A stretch of DNA of 41,309 nt from an uncultured marine group I thaumarchaeote (GCA_902552015.1 CACDFH010000007.1:1-41309), one strand, 5' to 3'; positions 19,584 to 29,832 are shown, counted from the first letter of the stretch. Numbers and translations: made by a program. The notes: generated by a model from the letters alone, not told the origin.

Positions 19584-21887
19584 TTAAGAATTATAATCAT
19601 GATTGATTTTGTAAATTAAAACTGTGGACATAGGTCCTGGTTGTTGACTGTAAAAGCTAGGTGACGCATATACCAAATAGAACGGATCATTCTCAGGATC
19701 TTTTAGTTTCAAATCATTAACGTAAACAGGAATAAAACCACTGTAATAATCATCAAATGTTCTTCCAGTATTAGGTTCAACATATTTCAAAATTGAAAAT
19801 GGAGTTAACAATCCAAGTGTGCTTTTTTCCATATAGTAATCAGTTGGAGTTATGTTATCGTCTTGAATGTATTTGGAAACTTGGTGATTAGAAATTTTTG
19901 CAAACCATGTTTTTTTACTTTCATCACCGCCACCTTCAAGAGTGTATAGAGGAATATTGGAATCTTGTGTATAGAATCTTTCACCTGCTAAATATATCAA
20001 AATATAATCTGCATCCATGCCCTTAGCTATTGGATTACAACTTTCTTCTGGTACTCCAAGATTTTGTGCTTCTGCTTTGAAAATTGGTTTACATCTATCA
20101 TCATATCTATCAGGATTAAGTCGTTTATCTTCCAAATACCCTTCAAACCCACCATCAACTCGTGATGAATCAATTACTTTTTTAAAAAAATCATCACTCA
20201 TGTATTGACTAACATCTGTATTATAATCAGAACTTAGAATATGCCAAGAGTTTTCAGGGTTAGTGATTAGTGTATAACCCATTTTTTTTATTTGCCAATC
20301 AATCAATGTTGCATTATCAGTTATAGTTGTACGTTCACTTAATGTGGTTATCCAATAACCATAATCCCACCACGATGCAATAACAGCATCATCAGGAGTG
20401 TTTTCTTTTACCCAATTCATTGCATCTTTCCAATCACTAGAGCTAAATCCTGAAAATGTTGATCCACCACTCAATATGGATGGTGGAAAATCAGCCCAAG
20501 TTAACCAATTATTACCTTCAGGCGCAGTTACAGGAATAATAAACAAAATTATAATTATAATAGGGAAAATTAGTTTAGTGAAATTCTGATTCTTTTGTTC
20601 AAAAATTTTCTGCGACAAAATTGCTAGTCCGATTGAACCTAGGATTATTATTCCAACAGATGCAAATAATTCTAATCTAACAAATGCTGAACTGACATAG
20701 ATAGCAATAATACTAGTAAATACGGCAAAAATTCTCATATCAGTTTTGAGATTGATTGTTTTTTTAGAGAAAAGAAACCATATTCCAATTACAGCAAATA
20801 TAAGAAAAACAGATAGAAAAGTAAATGAAAGTAACAAACTGGTAGTCGTATGTTCGGCGACAGAATCAGTTAATGTATCAGAGGCTGTTAAGAAAGGATT
20901 TACCGCATTAAGATATCTAAATGAGGGTAATGGAATTATTCCAGAGTTAATAATTCCTATACCAGATGTAACAAATGCGATTAAAACGATTGTGCAATTA
21001 CGAATTTTTGCACGTTCACTAGAAAATTTCATTACAATGCCAGAAATTATTATGAAAATTGTGGGTACAAGAATTGCTAATCCAGCATATCCTATTATGA
21101 ATGTAGAAGTTCTTTCAAAAATTAAAGAAAACAGTATCAACGAAACTGAAAATGTGGGGGCAGCCCACATTATGAAATTGTCTTTATTTTTAAAAAATGG
21201 TAATGAAAAATAAAATAGAACAATAGGGATTAGAAAAAATAGTATCCCCCCCCATGCAGATAATCCAAGTGATAAAAAGAATCCAGCAGCAATTAGTTTT
21301 ACAAAAGAGATTTTTCCTTTATTGAATTTTAATCCTGAAACAAAAAGGTACATTGCTATGAATGCAAAGAATAATCCTAATGGTTCAGATTTGAACCAAC
21401 CAATTAAACCTCTAGTGAATATTGGAACTGATATTGAGAAAATTAATGCAGCAAATAATCCGGCAGTGGTACCACCTAAAACACGAACAAATGCAAAGAC
21501 CACAATTGCAGTTAATGAGCCAAAAACTAATGGCAAAAGTATTGTAAAATCATAAACAGATGAACCAAAATTAAAGATTGGATAAAGCGATGCAGCAGTT
21601 AAATGAAGTGTAACTTGGGATGTTTCAGATACATTTCGTCCAAATGGATGCCAACTTTTTTCATCAATCCAATTAAAATATGCATCAGTACCATTTTCTA
21701 AAATGTATTCGGTTGCTCTAAAATTAAAAAATGGATCAAATTCAAATAATTCAAATCCATATGATGTAGGTGTAGAACGAATTAACATTCCAATTGAGAC
21801 AGCAAGTATTAAAATTCCAATTACTAGTAAGTGTTGTAATCTAAAATCAAAATTTCCTACTGAAAATAATTTCTGATTAGACACCAT
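19584..21887 (-). CDS. aglB: Oligosaccharyltransferase AglB (STT3 family)
   Basis: This 767-aa membrane enzyme transfers a lipid-linked sugar chain onto Asn in N-x-S/T sequons of exported proteins. The first external loop has the acidic metal motif EFDPFFNFRAT at about 49-59. About 12 membrane segments follow, then the soluble domain with W506-W507-D508-Y509-G510, the STT3 substrate-binding signature. The C-terminal domain is about 280 residues. The length fits archaeal AglB. It starts at ATG 21887 and stands in a minus-strand series with small proteins; N-glycosylation of the secreted proteins seen in the window is plausible. Confidence 0.97.
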   Translation of the reverse strand: MVSNQKLFSVGNFDFRLQHLLVIGILILAVSIGMLIRSTPTSYGFELFEFDPFFNFRATEYILENGTDAYFNWIDEKSWHPFGRNVSETSQVTLHLTAASLYPIFNFGSSVYDFTILLPLVFGSLTAIVVFAFVRVLGGTTAGLFAALIFSISVPIFTRGLIGWFKSEPLGLFFAFIAMYLFVSGLKFNKGKISFVKLIAAGFFLSLGLSAWGGILFFLIPIVLFYFSLPFFKNKDNFIMWAAPTFSVSLILFSLIFERTSTFIIGYAGLAILVPTIFIIISGIVMKFSSERAKIRNCTIVLIAFVTSGIGIINSGIIPLPSFRYLNAVNPFLTASDTLTDSVAEHTTTSLLLSFTFLSVFLIFAVIGIWFLFSKKTINLKTDMRIFAVFTSIIAIYVSSAFVRLELFASVGIIILGSIGLAILSQKIFEQKNQNFTKLIFPIIIIILFIIPVTAPEGNNWLTWADFPPSILSGGSTFSGFSSSDWKDAMNWVKENTPDDAVIASWWDYGYWITTLSERTTITDNATLIDWQIKKMGYTLITNPENSWHILSSDYNTDVSQYMSDDFFKKVIDSSRVDGGFEGYLEDKRLNPDRYDDRCKPIFKAEAQNLGVPEESCNPIAKGMDADYILIYLAGERFYTQDSNIPLYTLEGGGDESKKTWFAKISNHQVSKYIQDDNITPTDYYMEKSTLGLLTPFSILKYVEPNTGRTFDDYYSGFIPVYVNDLKLKDPENDPFYLVYASPSFYSQQPGPMSTVLIYKINHDYNS

Positions 21888-21927
21888 AATTCAATTCAAT
21901 TTTGATACTTATTTACAGTTTGTTCAA

Positions 21928-22347
21928 TTATGGAGCAAAAGTACCAGTTAATTTAGCTTCAGCAAGAATGTGACCTTGCATTGCAACTTCTAATTCTTGT
22001 TTGGAATATCCTTCTTTCAAATCTAGTAACGTATCAAGTGCGTATCCTTTGAAGATGTATGTGTGTCTTCCATCTGGAGGTGCAGGCCCACCATAACCAA
22101 TTTCACCAAAATCTGTTTTTCCTTCAATTTTTGAATTGGGGTCAGATACATCATAATATGTCAACCAATGAACCCAAACTTTTCCAACTGCTTTCATTGC
22201 ATCTGGATCATCCATAATTATTGCTAATGTTTTTGCTTCATTAGAAACGGAACTAAATTCAACATTTGGTTGTTCATTTTCATGCTTGTAGCCAAATTTT
22301 TTTGGAATTTCACTTCCTTCTTGAAAATCGCTGCTAGTCAATTCCAT
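21928..22347 (-). CDS. PEBP-like protein (YbhB/YbcL family)
   Basis: This 139-aa protein has the phosphatidylethanolamine-binding fold motifs: I-P-K-K-F-G-Y, M-D-D-P-D-A (LAIIMDDPDA), V-H-W-L-T-Y-Y and G-x-A-P-P-D-G-R-H-T-Y. The conserved Asp and His of the ligand pocket are present. Bacterial and archaeal members are small cytosolic proteins of unclear role, tentatively in membrane-lipid or kinase-related signalling. It sits between the aglB gene and the PIN/aIF2-gamma pair. Confidence 0.9.
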   Translation of the reverse strand: MELTSSDFQEGSEIPKKFGYKHENEQPNVEFSSVSNEAKTLAIIMDDPDAMKAVGKVWVHWLTYYDVSDPNSKIEGKTDFGEIGYGGPAPPDGRHTYIFKGYALDTLLDLKEGYSKQELEVAMQGHILAEAKLTGTFAP

Positions 22348-22381
22348 GTATGATCAAATAATATTTTTAAAATAAAGTTTT

Positions 22382-22750
22382 CTAGCTTTCAAGAACGATC
22401 TTATCATTATGAATTGATAGAATAGAACTTCCTGATTGTTTTATTTTATTTTTTAGTTCTTTATCCATTGTAGCTACAATACTTCTATTTTCTTTAATAA
22501 ATTCAAGAATTGCTGAATCAGCATTATTTCCATCAATATAATTTGTTTTAAAATTTTTAATAAAATCCAAAGTTTGTTCTGAAATAATTTTCTTTTCTGG
22601 ATCACCAGCTAAATGTTCAAGTTCTTTTTTTACAATTTTAGGTACAATAAAGGATAGAGCTCCAATTTCAGTCTCTACAGAATCAATATTTTTTATTCTA
22701 TGAGTGGCTAAATGAATTAGAAAACTAGTATCAGCGATTATCTTAACCAA
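22382..22750 (-). CDS. PIN-domain nuclease co-transcribed with aIF2-gamma
   Basis: This 122-aa PIN protein keeps the four acidic active-site residues: D7 (IADTSF), E43 (KELEHL), D78 (ADSAIL) and D96 (ATMDKEL). PIN domains cut RNA with Mg2+ or Mn2+. This gene overlaps the aIF2-gamma gene by 8 nt, an arrangement that links it to translation or ribosome RNA processing (Fcf1/Nob1-like) rather than to a VapBC toxin pair; no antitoxin gene is beside it. The assignment to rRNA maturation is inferred from position. Confidence 0.85.
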   Translation of the reverse strand: MVKIIADTSFLIHLATHRIKNIDSVETEIGALSFIVPKIVKKELEHLAGDPEKKIISEQTLDFIKNFKTNYIDGNNADSAILEFIKENRSIVATMDKELKNKIKQSGSSILSIHNDKIVLES

Positions 22751-24005
22751 TTATTCCAGCACCGATTAATCTCCATCTATCAGCGATTCTTCTACTAATT
22801 GCAACATTACTTTTTTCAAACAAGCAAACAGGACGCCTTAATGTTACTTCGATATCATTTCCTTTGACTTTGGTAACTTTTCCTGGAATCGGGGCAGTAC
22901 CGATGTTTAATCTTAGCATTTCACCCATGTTAATTGGAGCAATTTTTTCATTTCCTGTAGAACCAACTGCAGAATCAAACAAACTAACTTTTAGTTTTGC
23001 AACATCAGAATTTTCTGGTAATGAATTTGGTTTGCCAATTACAGAACCAATAAATGAATCTCCACGTGTTAAATTTGGATCAAGTTTAGTACCAATTGCA
23101 ACTAAGCCACCAGGTTTGACATTGTCAACAGTTCCGGCACCTGTTCCTAAAGAAACAATTTCAGTAATTAATGGTTCATAGTTTTTTTTCTTTTCGTTTA
23201 ACAATCCGGGTTTAATTTCAATTTCATCACCAATGTTAAACTGACCTTCAGTTAAACTTCCTCCAATTACTCCACCTTTGATGTTTGCGATTTTTGAACC
23301 AGGTTTGTTAATATCAAATGAACGTAATACATGCATTACAGGTGATTTCTTGATATCGTGTTCTGGCGTTTTAATTTCAGTTTCAATTGAATAAATGAGT
23401 GCATCCAAATTTAGATTTGCTTGTGCAGAAACAGGAATTACAGGAGATTTTGCTGCATTTGTTCCTTTGATGAATTTTGAGATATCTGAATAATTACTCA
23501 TTGCCTCTTTGTATGTAATTAAATCAACTTTGTTTTGAACTACAACGATTTGTTTAATTCCTAATGTTTGAAGTGCTAAAAGATGTTCCTTACTTTGCAT
23601 TTGTGGAACTTTTTCATTTGCAGCAACTAGTAAGATAGCTCCATCCATTAATGCAGAACCTGACAACATGTTTGCCATCAAACTTTCATGTCCAGGACTA
23701 TCTACAAAACTAACAACTCTGCTTAATTCTCCTTCCTGTTTACAGTTTGGGCATTTAGGGGATGTAGAATAATTTGTTGGAGGTTCACAATCAGGGCATT
23801 TGTAAAATGCTGCATCAGAATAACCAACTCTAATTGTAATTCCTCTTTTCAATTCTTGACTATGCACACTAGTCCACTTTCCGGTTAATGCCTGAATCAA
23901 GCTAGTTTTTCCATGATCTACATGACCTGCAGTACCAATATTCACACATGGTTGATTGCCATATTTTTTTACATACGAGTCAGGAAGTGAATCTTTCCAA
24001 TGCAT
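22743..24005 (-). CDS. eif2g: Translation initiation factor aIF2 gamma subunit
   Basis: This 420-aa GTPase brings initiator Met-tRNA to the small ribosomal subunit. It has the GTP motifs GHVDHGKTS (27-35), D-S-P-G-H-E (102-107) and N-K-V-D (near 157-160), and the zinc knuckle C70-x2-C73 ... C85-x2-C88 found in archaeal and eukaryotic gamma subunits. Domains II and III (beta barrels) follow to the end. Start ATG 24005. It overlaps the PIN gene downstream. Confidence 0.97.
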   Translation of the reverse strand: MHWKDSLPDSYVKKYGNQPCVNIGTAGHVDHGKTSLIQALTGKWTSVHSQELKRGITIRVGYSDAAFYKCPDCEPPTNYSTSPKCPNCKQEGELSRVVSFVDSPGHESLMANMLSGSALMDGAILLVAANEKVPQMQSKEHLLALQTLGIKQIVVVQNKVDLITYKEAMSNYSDISKFIKGTNAAKSPVIPVSAQANLNLDALIYSIETEIKTPEHDIKKSPVMHVLRSFDINKPGSKIANIKGGVIGGSLTEGQFNIGDEIEIKPGLLNEKKKNYEPLITEIVSLGTGAGTVDNVKPGGLVAIGTKLDPNLTRGDSFIGSVIGKPNSLPENSDVAKLKVSLFDSAVGSTGNEKIAPINMGEMLRLNIGTAPIPGKVTKVKGNDIEVTLRRPVCLFEKSNVAISRRIADRWRLIGAGIIG

Positions 24006-24052
24006 ATCAAAATTACAAATCCAGAGTATGTTAATTTATGCATTAAATTTGG

Positions 24053-25366
24053 TTACTGAGATTTTTTGTTCATCATCGGTAATTTGCCTTTCTTATACAA
24101 AATTGCAATAATTATGCCAATAATGATTATTCCTGCAATAGCACCCATTGGTGAATCGCCTTCTTCAGTATCTAGGATAGATAATGTGGAGACATCAATT
24201 GTCGTATCATATGATAAAGTATGTTCTTCTCTCATAGAATCTTTGTATCTAACTTCAATTGTTATATCATGTTCGCCAGTTAATGATACACCATCAAAAT
24301 CAATTGGAATGTTGAATGGAACAGGACTATCAGGTTCTATTTCATCAATGTATTGTGTTGATTCTTTAATGTTAGAGTCTCCTCTTGGTTTTAGAGTAAC
24401 AAACCCAAATAATCCATCACTGTTTCCTTCATTAAGAATTTCTCCAATTACTGTTTGTTTTCCAGATAAATCAATTACCTTAACACCATAAATTGATGGA
24501 TCAACCAATCCATTAATGTAAAAGTCAGTAACTCTAGTGACAGTTTCTAATTCACCATGAGCATCATAATATGAAATTGTCATAGGAAGATGTAATGGTT
24601 CATTTTTGACTGTTTCAGGAACAAATACCTTTAGTGAAAATGTTACAGACGATTGTGGATCTATTGTTCCAACATCCCAATGTGTTTGATCAAAGATTAC
24701 ATTTTCTAAATTAGTAACAGAAGATGAAGTAGATGCAACAGATGTTTGATCATTTTGTAAAACAATATCTACATTGTTTAACGGTGCACTACCTGCATTT
24801 GAAATTTCAATTATTACATCATTGTTTGTAATTGAGGTTAGAGGTCCAGAGATGGGTCTTAGATTGACTACACTATCACCAGTAAGCTTGAATGTAAATG
24901 GGAAATCTTCAGTACGTTCACCAGATTCTCGTAGTCTTGAAAAGCTTACTTCAACTGTTCCAGAATAATCTTTGATAGGTGCAAGTTCTGACACATCAAC
25001 AAAGAATGTTAAAGCAAATGTGTTTCCTGCAGAAGCTTTTTGATCATTGTCAGCCATCATGGCAACTCCTCTTCCGCTAGGAGATTGATATGCTGAAGGA
25101 AGAGAAAGTTTTCCTTTAATTCCAGTAATATCTTGCGTTCCAACATTACTCATAACTACAGTAAATGGAACATTTTTGTCACCTGGTGCAACTTCAATTT
25201 TATTTCCTTCAGTTCCAAAATATGCATCTAGGAATTTTATGCTGATGACAAAGTCTCTTAACACGCCTAGAGGTGCATCTGCAGGTCCAAGTCTTTCTCC
25301 AAATGATAAAGGAGTAAGTGAGCTTACCATCAGAAATCCTAAAAATACTATAACAAATTTGTTCAT
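24053..25366 (-). CDS. Exported CARDB/COG1361-like protein of an ABC system
   Basis: This 437-aa protein has a signal peptide (1-23), three or four beta-sandwich domains with the wording typical of CARDB/COG1361 modules (VVMSNVGTQDITGIKGKL, IEISNAGSAPLNNVDI, EILNEGNSDGLFGFV) and a C-terminal membrane helix (GAIAGIIIIGIIIAILYKKGK) with a basic end. The domains face outside. Its start overlaps the stop of the ATPase gene (ATGA), so permease, ATPase and this protein form an export operon; it may bind a polypeptide or polymer handled by the transporter. Confidence 0.85.
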   Translation of the reverse strand: MNKFVIVFLGFLMVSSLTPLSFGERLGPADAPLGVLRDFVISIKFLDAYFGTEGNKIEVAPGDKNVPFTVVMSNVGTQDITGIKGKLSLPSAYQSPSGRGVAMMADNDQKASAGNTFALTFFVDVSELAPIKDYSGTVEVSFSRLRESGERTEDFPFTFKLTGDSVVNLRPISGPLTSITNNDVIIEISNAGSAPLNNVDIVLQNDQTSVASTSSSVTNLENVIFDQTHWDVGTIDPQSSVTFSLKVFVPETVKNEPLHLPMTISYYDAHGELETVTRVTDFYINGLVDPSIYGVKVIDLSGKQTVIGEILNEGNSDGLFGFVTLKPRGDSNIKESTQYIDEIEPDSPVPFNIPIDFDGVSLTGEHDITIEVRYKDSMREEHTLSYDTTIDVSTLSILDTEEGDSPMGAIAGIIIIGIIIAILYKKGKLPMMNKKSQ

Positions 25367-26067
25367 GCTGTGATCTCCATTGTAGTTTCTTCTCCGCTGA
25401 ATGCTTTACCATCTTTTATTGTAATCACTCTATCAACATCTGGGAATTGGTGTCTATCATGTGTAACAATTATGAAAGTTTGATTCAATTCCTTGGCCAT
25501 TGTTTTTGCTAATTTTACAATTTTTCCAGCTGTCACTGAATCAAGATTTCCTGTTGGTTCGTCAGCCAAAACTATGGTTGGGCGATTTACTAATCCTCTA
25601 GCGATGGCAGCCCTTTGTGCTTGTCCTCCAGAGATTTTGTTAGAACGTTTGTTGATTTGATCTTCTAATCCAACTTTTATCAATAAATCAATTGCATTTT
25701 GGCGTATATCTTCAGGACTTCCCTGTATTTGCTGTGGAAGCATCACATTTTCTAAAACTGTCAAATCTGGCAAGAGATTTGCAAATTGGAAAACAAATCC
25801 CAATTTTTCATTTCTGTACTGTGAAACCTGTCCATCATTCAGAGTAGTAGTTTCTTTTCCATCCAAAATTACCTTACCACTTGTTGGTTTATCCAAAAGA
25901 CCAATCATGTTTAGTAATGTAGATTTTCCTGAACCTGAACTTCCAACTATTAGAACAAACTCCCCACGTCTAATACTTAATGAGACATCATCTAATGCCT
26001 TTACCTGAGCATCACCCTCACCAAATATTCTTGAAACGTTTTGCAGTTCTAAAACAATATCAGACAT
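25363..26067 (-). CDS. ABC transporter ATPase (LolD/MacB type)
   Basis: This 234-aa ATPase has Walker A GSSGSGKST (42-50), a Q-loop in VFQFANLLPDLTV, the signature SGGQAQR and Walker B I-V-L-A-D-E-P. The wording NLLPDLTVLENVMLPQQ is typical of the LolD/MacB/FtsE group that powers export or mechanotransmission rather than import. It overlaps the permease and the exported protein genes, giving a complete operon. Confidence 0.95.
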   Translation of the reverse strand: MSDIVLELQNVSRIFGEGDAQVKALDDVSLSIRRGEFVLIVGSSGSGKSTLLNMIGLLDKPTSGKVILDGKETTTLNDGQVSQYRNEKLGFVFQFANLLPDLTVLENVMLPQQIQGSPEDIRQNAIDLLIKVGLEDQINKRSNKISGGQAQRAAIARGLVNRPTIVLADEPTGNLDSVTAGKIVKLAKTMAKELNQTFIIVTHDRHQFPDVDRVITIKDGKAFSGEETTMEITA

Positions 26068-27256
26068 TTCTCATAGCCTCCACTGGTTGTAGTTTAGTCG
26101 CCCTATAAGAGGGATATATTGCAGCAAGCATTGCTAAGAAAAAGGCTAAAAGTGCTGTTTCTGCAATTTTTGGCCAGTTATAATTTACCTCAAGTGCTAA
26201 ACTTCCTTGGAATTGCATGTTAGTTTCTTTTGCGTATGTTGTATATGCCAATCCTATTCCAGTTCCGGCACCTGCACCAATTGCACCAATAATCATTCCT
26301 TGTAAGATGAATACCATAAGAATATCTTTTCTTTTTGCACCAATTGCACGCATGACACCAATTTCTCTAGTTTTACTATTTACAAGCATCATTTGAATAG
26401 TGACAATTGCAAAAGCAGAAGAACCCATTCCAAAGTAACCAATTAGATTAATCATTGCAATACCAGAACGAAATCCTTTGAGTGTTGCCTCAGCAGATTC
26501 TTCAATTGTTTGTGCCTTTAGATCATCATTAGCATATGCGGCCAAAAATTGTTTTCTGATATCAATTGCAGCTTCTGGATTTTTTTCATTAAGTTTTACA
26601 AAGATTGAATTTGATTCGTCAGGTCTATCTAACATACTTCGTAAACTATCAATGTGAATAATGACGCTGGTATCAAATCCTTGTCCACCAGCAGTTTTTG
26701 AAATTCCTGTAACCACAAATCGTTTTGATACTTCTTCTCCACCTTGATTTGTCATAATTAATTTAAGGTTATCACCAACTCTCACACCACCAAGATCTTC
26801 TGCAACAGTTTCACCTACTACAATTGAATTTCTAGCATAGACATACTGACCTTCATTAATTGTTGTGTGGATTTTTGATGCAAGTATATCAGAAACAGGT
26901 TCTACACCAACTACAGGAACATCAAATTCTTCATTAAATTTTCCCATGCTTCTAAATTCTATGTCTGCACTGCCCGAAAGCCGGGGTGTCGCGGATTTAA
27001 CCAACGGTACTCTTTCGAACCAATTTGTATAAACTACATGGGATCTTTCTATTGTTGCTTCTTCTTCATGACTTACAAAAATGTCACCAAATCGGTATTC
27101 AGTCATATCACGAATAATAGCATCATAAATTCCTTGGAAAATTACAAAGTTGACATGAATTACTAGAATCCCAATTGATACAGCAAGAACCGCACCAATC
27201 AGACTACCTCTCTTGTTTGCAAGCATTCTAGCTGCCAGATTTACTCTGTAATCCAT
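26060..27256 (-). CDS. ABC transporter permease, FtsX/MacB-like
   Basis: This 398-aa protein has the four-helix layout of the family: one membrane helix near residues 17-40, a large external domain (about 45-265), then three helices (about 265-300, 315-345 and 365-385) ending in the signature SYRATKLQPVEAMR. It partners the downstream ATPase. Start ATG 27256. It diverges from the Lrp-like regulator gene; about 43 bp separate the ORF bounds, enough for a shared promoter region. Confidence 0.95.
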   Translation of the reverse strand: MDYRVNLAARMLANKRGSLIGAVLAVSIGILVIHVNFVIFQGIYDAIIRDMTEYRFGDIFVSHEEEATIERSHVVYTNWFERVPLVKSATPRLSGSADIEFRSMGKFNEEFDVPVVGVEPVSDILASKIHTTINEGQYVYARNSIVVGETVAEDLGGVRVGDNLKLIMTNQGGEEVSKRFVVTGISKTAGGQGFDTSVIIHIDSLRSMLDRPDESNSIFVKLNEKNPEAAIDIRKQFLAAYANDDLKAQTIEESAEATLKGFRSGIAMINLIGYFGMGSSAFAIVTIQMMLVNSKTREIGVMRAIGAKRKDILMVFILQGMIIGAIGAGAGTGIGLAYTTYAKETNMQFQGSLALEVNYNWPKIAETALLAFFLAMLAAIYPSYRATKLQPVEAMRNV

Positions 27257-27350
27257 ATCCTACTATAAAATGTCGAATATATAATACTGATCACCCATAG
27301 TGCTAACATTTAGGACATTATTAGACAAAAAGGCTAGATTTATTAGATTA

Positions 27351-28271
27351 ATGTACTATACACTTTACATATTGGACATTTTAGACATGAAAATTCTCAG
27401 TAGATTGTTAAACAATTGCAGAAAACCAGACAGACAGATTGGAATGGAATTAGGGATTTCTGGAGGAGCTGTTGGTTCAAGAATTAGTAAGATGGAAAAG
27501 CTTGGAATTATAGAAAAATTTTGTCTTAAAGTTGAACCACCACTTTTAGGATTAAACATGTTTTACATTGTAGTAAATAGCCAAAACCAAAAAGAAATTA
27601 TTAAAAATGTAAAATTAGCTGGGATGCCATTTGCAATTGTTCCATGTGTTGGAGGAATTACAGTAATTGGCGTCATAGTGAAAGAAGATATGCAACAAAA
27701 GATAGAATTGTTACAAAAATTAATGCAAGATGTACGCGTAATGTCTGTTTTTGAAGCAGATAACACAAAGATTACACATAATCTTACTAGGACCGATTTA
27801 GAAATTTTAAGTCAGTTAATACAAGATCCTAGAAAAAGAATTGAACAATTATCAAAAGATACTAGCTTATCAACAAAAACAATCAACAGGGCATTAGAAA
27901 AACTACAAAATAATGAATCAATTCAATTTACACTAGTATATGATCCTAGTAAAATTGAGGGTTTCTTGTGTTATGCAGTAGTAGCAATTACACAAGAAGA
28001 TATTCCAAGAATGTTAAAGAAATTTGAAGATGAATTTGGAGAGGATTATCTAATGACACCGTTTTTAGCTAAAAATCAAGTTGTTCTATTCTTGTATAGT
28101 GAAAGTATTTTCAAGATGGATGAAATGACAGAAAGAGTAGCAGGAATAGAAGGAACTATAACAACTGAATTATTTATTCCAAAAAAAATAGATATGCCTG
28201 AGAAATGGTTAGAAAAGAGATTGGAAACTTTAACAAAGTCACAAACATTACATCTTTCTCAGGTAAATTAA
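27351..28271 (+). CDS. Lrp/AsnC-like transcription regulator with two winged-helix regions
   Basis: I chose ATG 27351 (306 aa), which gives the start [13 protein letters not shown]; a GTG at 27300 in frame would add 17 residues. A first Lrp-like winged helix ([28 protein letters not shown]) is at about 17-60. A second helix-turn-helix ([23 protein letters not shown]) is at about 160-200. The remainder is alpha/beta, probably a ligand or effector domain. It probably controls neighbouring genes such as the divergent ABC operon. A near-repeat GGACATT(A)TTAGACA lies at 27312-27328 and 27373-27389. Confidence 0.8.
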   Translation: MYYTLYILDILDMKILSRLLNNCRKPDRQIGMELGISGGAVGSRISKMEKLGIIEKFCLKVEPPLLGLNMFYIVVNSQNQKEIIKNVKLAGMPFAIVPCVGGITVIGVIVKEDMQQKIELLQKLMQDVRVMSVFEADNTKITHNLTRTDLEILSQLIQDPRKRIEQLSKDTSLSTKTINRALEKLQNNESIQFTLVYDPSKIEGFLCYAVVAITQEDIPRMLKKFEDEFGEDYLMTPFLAKNQVVLFLYSESIFKMDEMTERVAGIEGTITTELFIPKKIDMPEKWLEKRLETLTKSQTLHLSQVN

Positions 28272-28273
28272 AA

Positions 28274-28789
28274 ATGAAAAAAGAAAAACTGTACAAAGGA
28301 AGATTATTTGAAGTCAATGCGTATAATATGCAAGTAGAACATAGAAAAGTTAGAAGAGAAGTTATTGAACACCCAGGAGCTGCTGCAATGCTTGCATTTG
28401 ATGAAAAAGGAAAAGTGCTTTTGGTAAAACAACATAGATTTCCACATGGATACATTTTAGAAATTCCAGCTGGAACTTTAGAAAAAGGAGAAAAACCTAT
28501 TGATTGTGCATATAGAGAAATTATCGAGGAAACCGGTTACAAGGCCAAAAAGATGACTAAATTAGTCTCATATTTCCCTTCAGTAGGCTATAACAAAGAG
28601 GAAATTCACATTTTTGTTGCATCTGGAACAAAAAAAGAATTTGATTTAAAATTAGATAATGATGAATTTATCACGGTCGTAAAAATGGATATAAAAAAAC
28701 TAATTGGAATGATTAAAGCTGGAAAAATTATTGATTCAAAAACAATTTGTGCAGTAATGATTTATGCTGCAAAAAAGAAATTACTTTAA
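28274..28789 (+). CDS. Nudix hydrolase (ADP-ribose pyrophosphatase-like)
   Basis: The ATG at 28274 lies 2 nt after the regulator's stop. The 171-aa product contains a complete Nudix box G-x5-E-x7-R-E-x2-E-E-x-G (from GTLEKGEKP to REIIEETGY). Upstream and downstream strands match the ADP-ribose pyrophosphatase group ([13 protein letters not shown]). It likely hydrolyses ADP-ribose or a similar nucleoside diphosphate. It abuts the convergent PhoU gene exactly. Confidence 0.9.
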   Translation: MKKEKLYKGRLFEVNAYNMQVEHRKVRREVIEHPGAAAMLAFDEKGKVLLVKQHRFPHGYILEIPAGTLEKGEKPIDCAYREIIEETGYKAKKMTKLVSYFPSVGYNKEEIHIFVASGTKKEFDLKLDNDEFITVVKMDIKKLIGMIKAGKIIDSKTICAVMIYAAKKKLL

Positions 28790-29767
28790 TTATTTGTAAC
28801 TTGGTTTTACTAAATCAGTAATATCAGACCAAGACTGTAAAATCTTTTCAAACATGTAAATTAGATCAAACAATGCAAGAGAAATTTGCTTTTTGTTTTC
28901 TAAAGAAGAACGAATTTTTGAAATCTTTTCAAAGTTATTTCTCTGTAGCGTAATGGCATTAATTGCAAGTGAACGATCATTAGAGATGAAAGAATCAATC
29001 GATTTTATTTGTATTTCATGTATATCTTTAGTAAAACCGTGTAATTTTTTTAATTCAGTTTTAGACAAGTTAGATTTGATTAAAGATTCGGCTAATTCAA
29101 CAACGGTATCTCCAGCAATTTCAAGGGTATTTGCAGCAATTCTGTAATCAAGAATGTCAATATTTTCAAGATTGAAAACTCCAGCTAATCGAGTATCCAT
29201 TATAGTACTACGAATTAATCTAACAAGAAGGAAATATTGTCGATTTATTTCTGCATCACGATTTGCAATAGTTTCAAGATTTGATTTATCACCAGTTTCA
29301 AGGGATGATACCACCTCTGTAAACATTCCAAGTGCAATTGAACTCATTCGTTTTAGAATATTTTGTGGGTTAACAGATGTTTCATCAAGTAAAAATTGAA
29401 CAGAAATGTTTGTTGCATCTTCATCAATAATTTCCATTCCTACTAATCTTCTCATGGAACCACGTACACTTTCTCTATCAGTAATCGATATGGGAGATTT
29501 ACTGACAATTTTGATAATATCAAATCCCAAAAGATATGCACCCGTAATTGTTGGAACAATACTTTCACCTTTTGGTAGCGGATATGAAATTTCAATTTCT
29601 TTAGAAGGTCTTTTACTTAGTTGTGTTCTAATAGAAAGATTGTTTTGATTTGTTTCAATTTCAACTTGATTGGTTTTATCCAAATTATTTGCATCAATCC
29701 ATTCTTTGGGCAAGGATACCAGAATGCTACTTCCAATCTTTTGTAGGCGTCGTGTAAAGGTAGTCAA
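28790..29767 (-). CDS. AbrB-PhoU phosphate-type regulator
   Basis: This 325-aa protein begins with a SpoVT/AbrB-type DNA-binding fold (residues 1-48: R-R-L-Q-K-I-G-S-S-I-L-V-S-L-P-K-E-W) and continues as a two-repeat all-helical PhoU domain (about 110-325). AbrB-PhoU fusions are typical of archaea and regulate phosphate uptake genes or related signalling. No phosphate transporter is next to it. It abuts the convergent Nudix gene and diverges from the CoA cluster. Confidence 0.9.
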   Translation of the reverse strand: MTTFTRRLQKIGSSILVSLPKEWIDANNLDKTNQVEIETNQNNLSIRTQLSKRPSKEIEISYPLPKGESIVPTITGAYLLGFDIIKIVSKSPISITDRESVRGSMRRLVGMEIIDEDATNISVQFLLDETSVNPQNILKRMSSIALGMFTEVVSSLETGDKSNLETIANRDAEINRQYFLLVRLIRSTIMDTRLAGVFNLENIDILDYRIAANTLEIAGDTVVELAESLIKSNLSKTELKKLHGFTKDIHEIQIKSIDSFISNDRSLAINAITLQRNNFEKISKIRSSLENKKQISLALFDLIYMFEKILQSWSDITDLVKPSYK

Positions 29768-29832
29768 TTTATACTAATTTATATTATTTAAGCCAAGTAT
29801 TAATATTTTCCACTCATGTCGATGTGATCATA

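Noticed and set aside
20746-21213. 155-aa frame on the strand opposite AglB
   Set aside because: It lies wholly inside the long, well-supported aglB gene and has the composition expected of an antisense shadow.
21240-21260. Run of eight C in aglB as a possible frameshift
   Set aside because: Read on the coding strand it gives an in-frame A-W-G-G-I-L stretch in a membrane helix, continuous with the family sequence.
22382-22750. PIN gene as a VapC toxin
   Set aside because: It overlaps aIF2-gamma and has no antitoxin neighbour, so a toxin-antitoxin reading is weaker than a translation-linked role.
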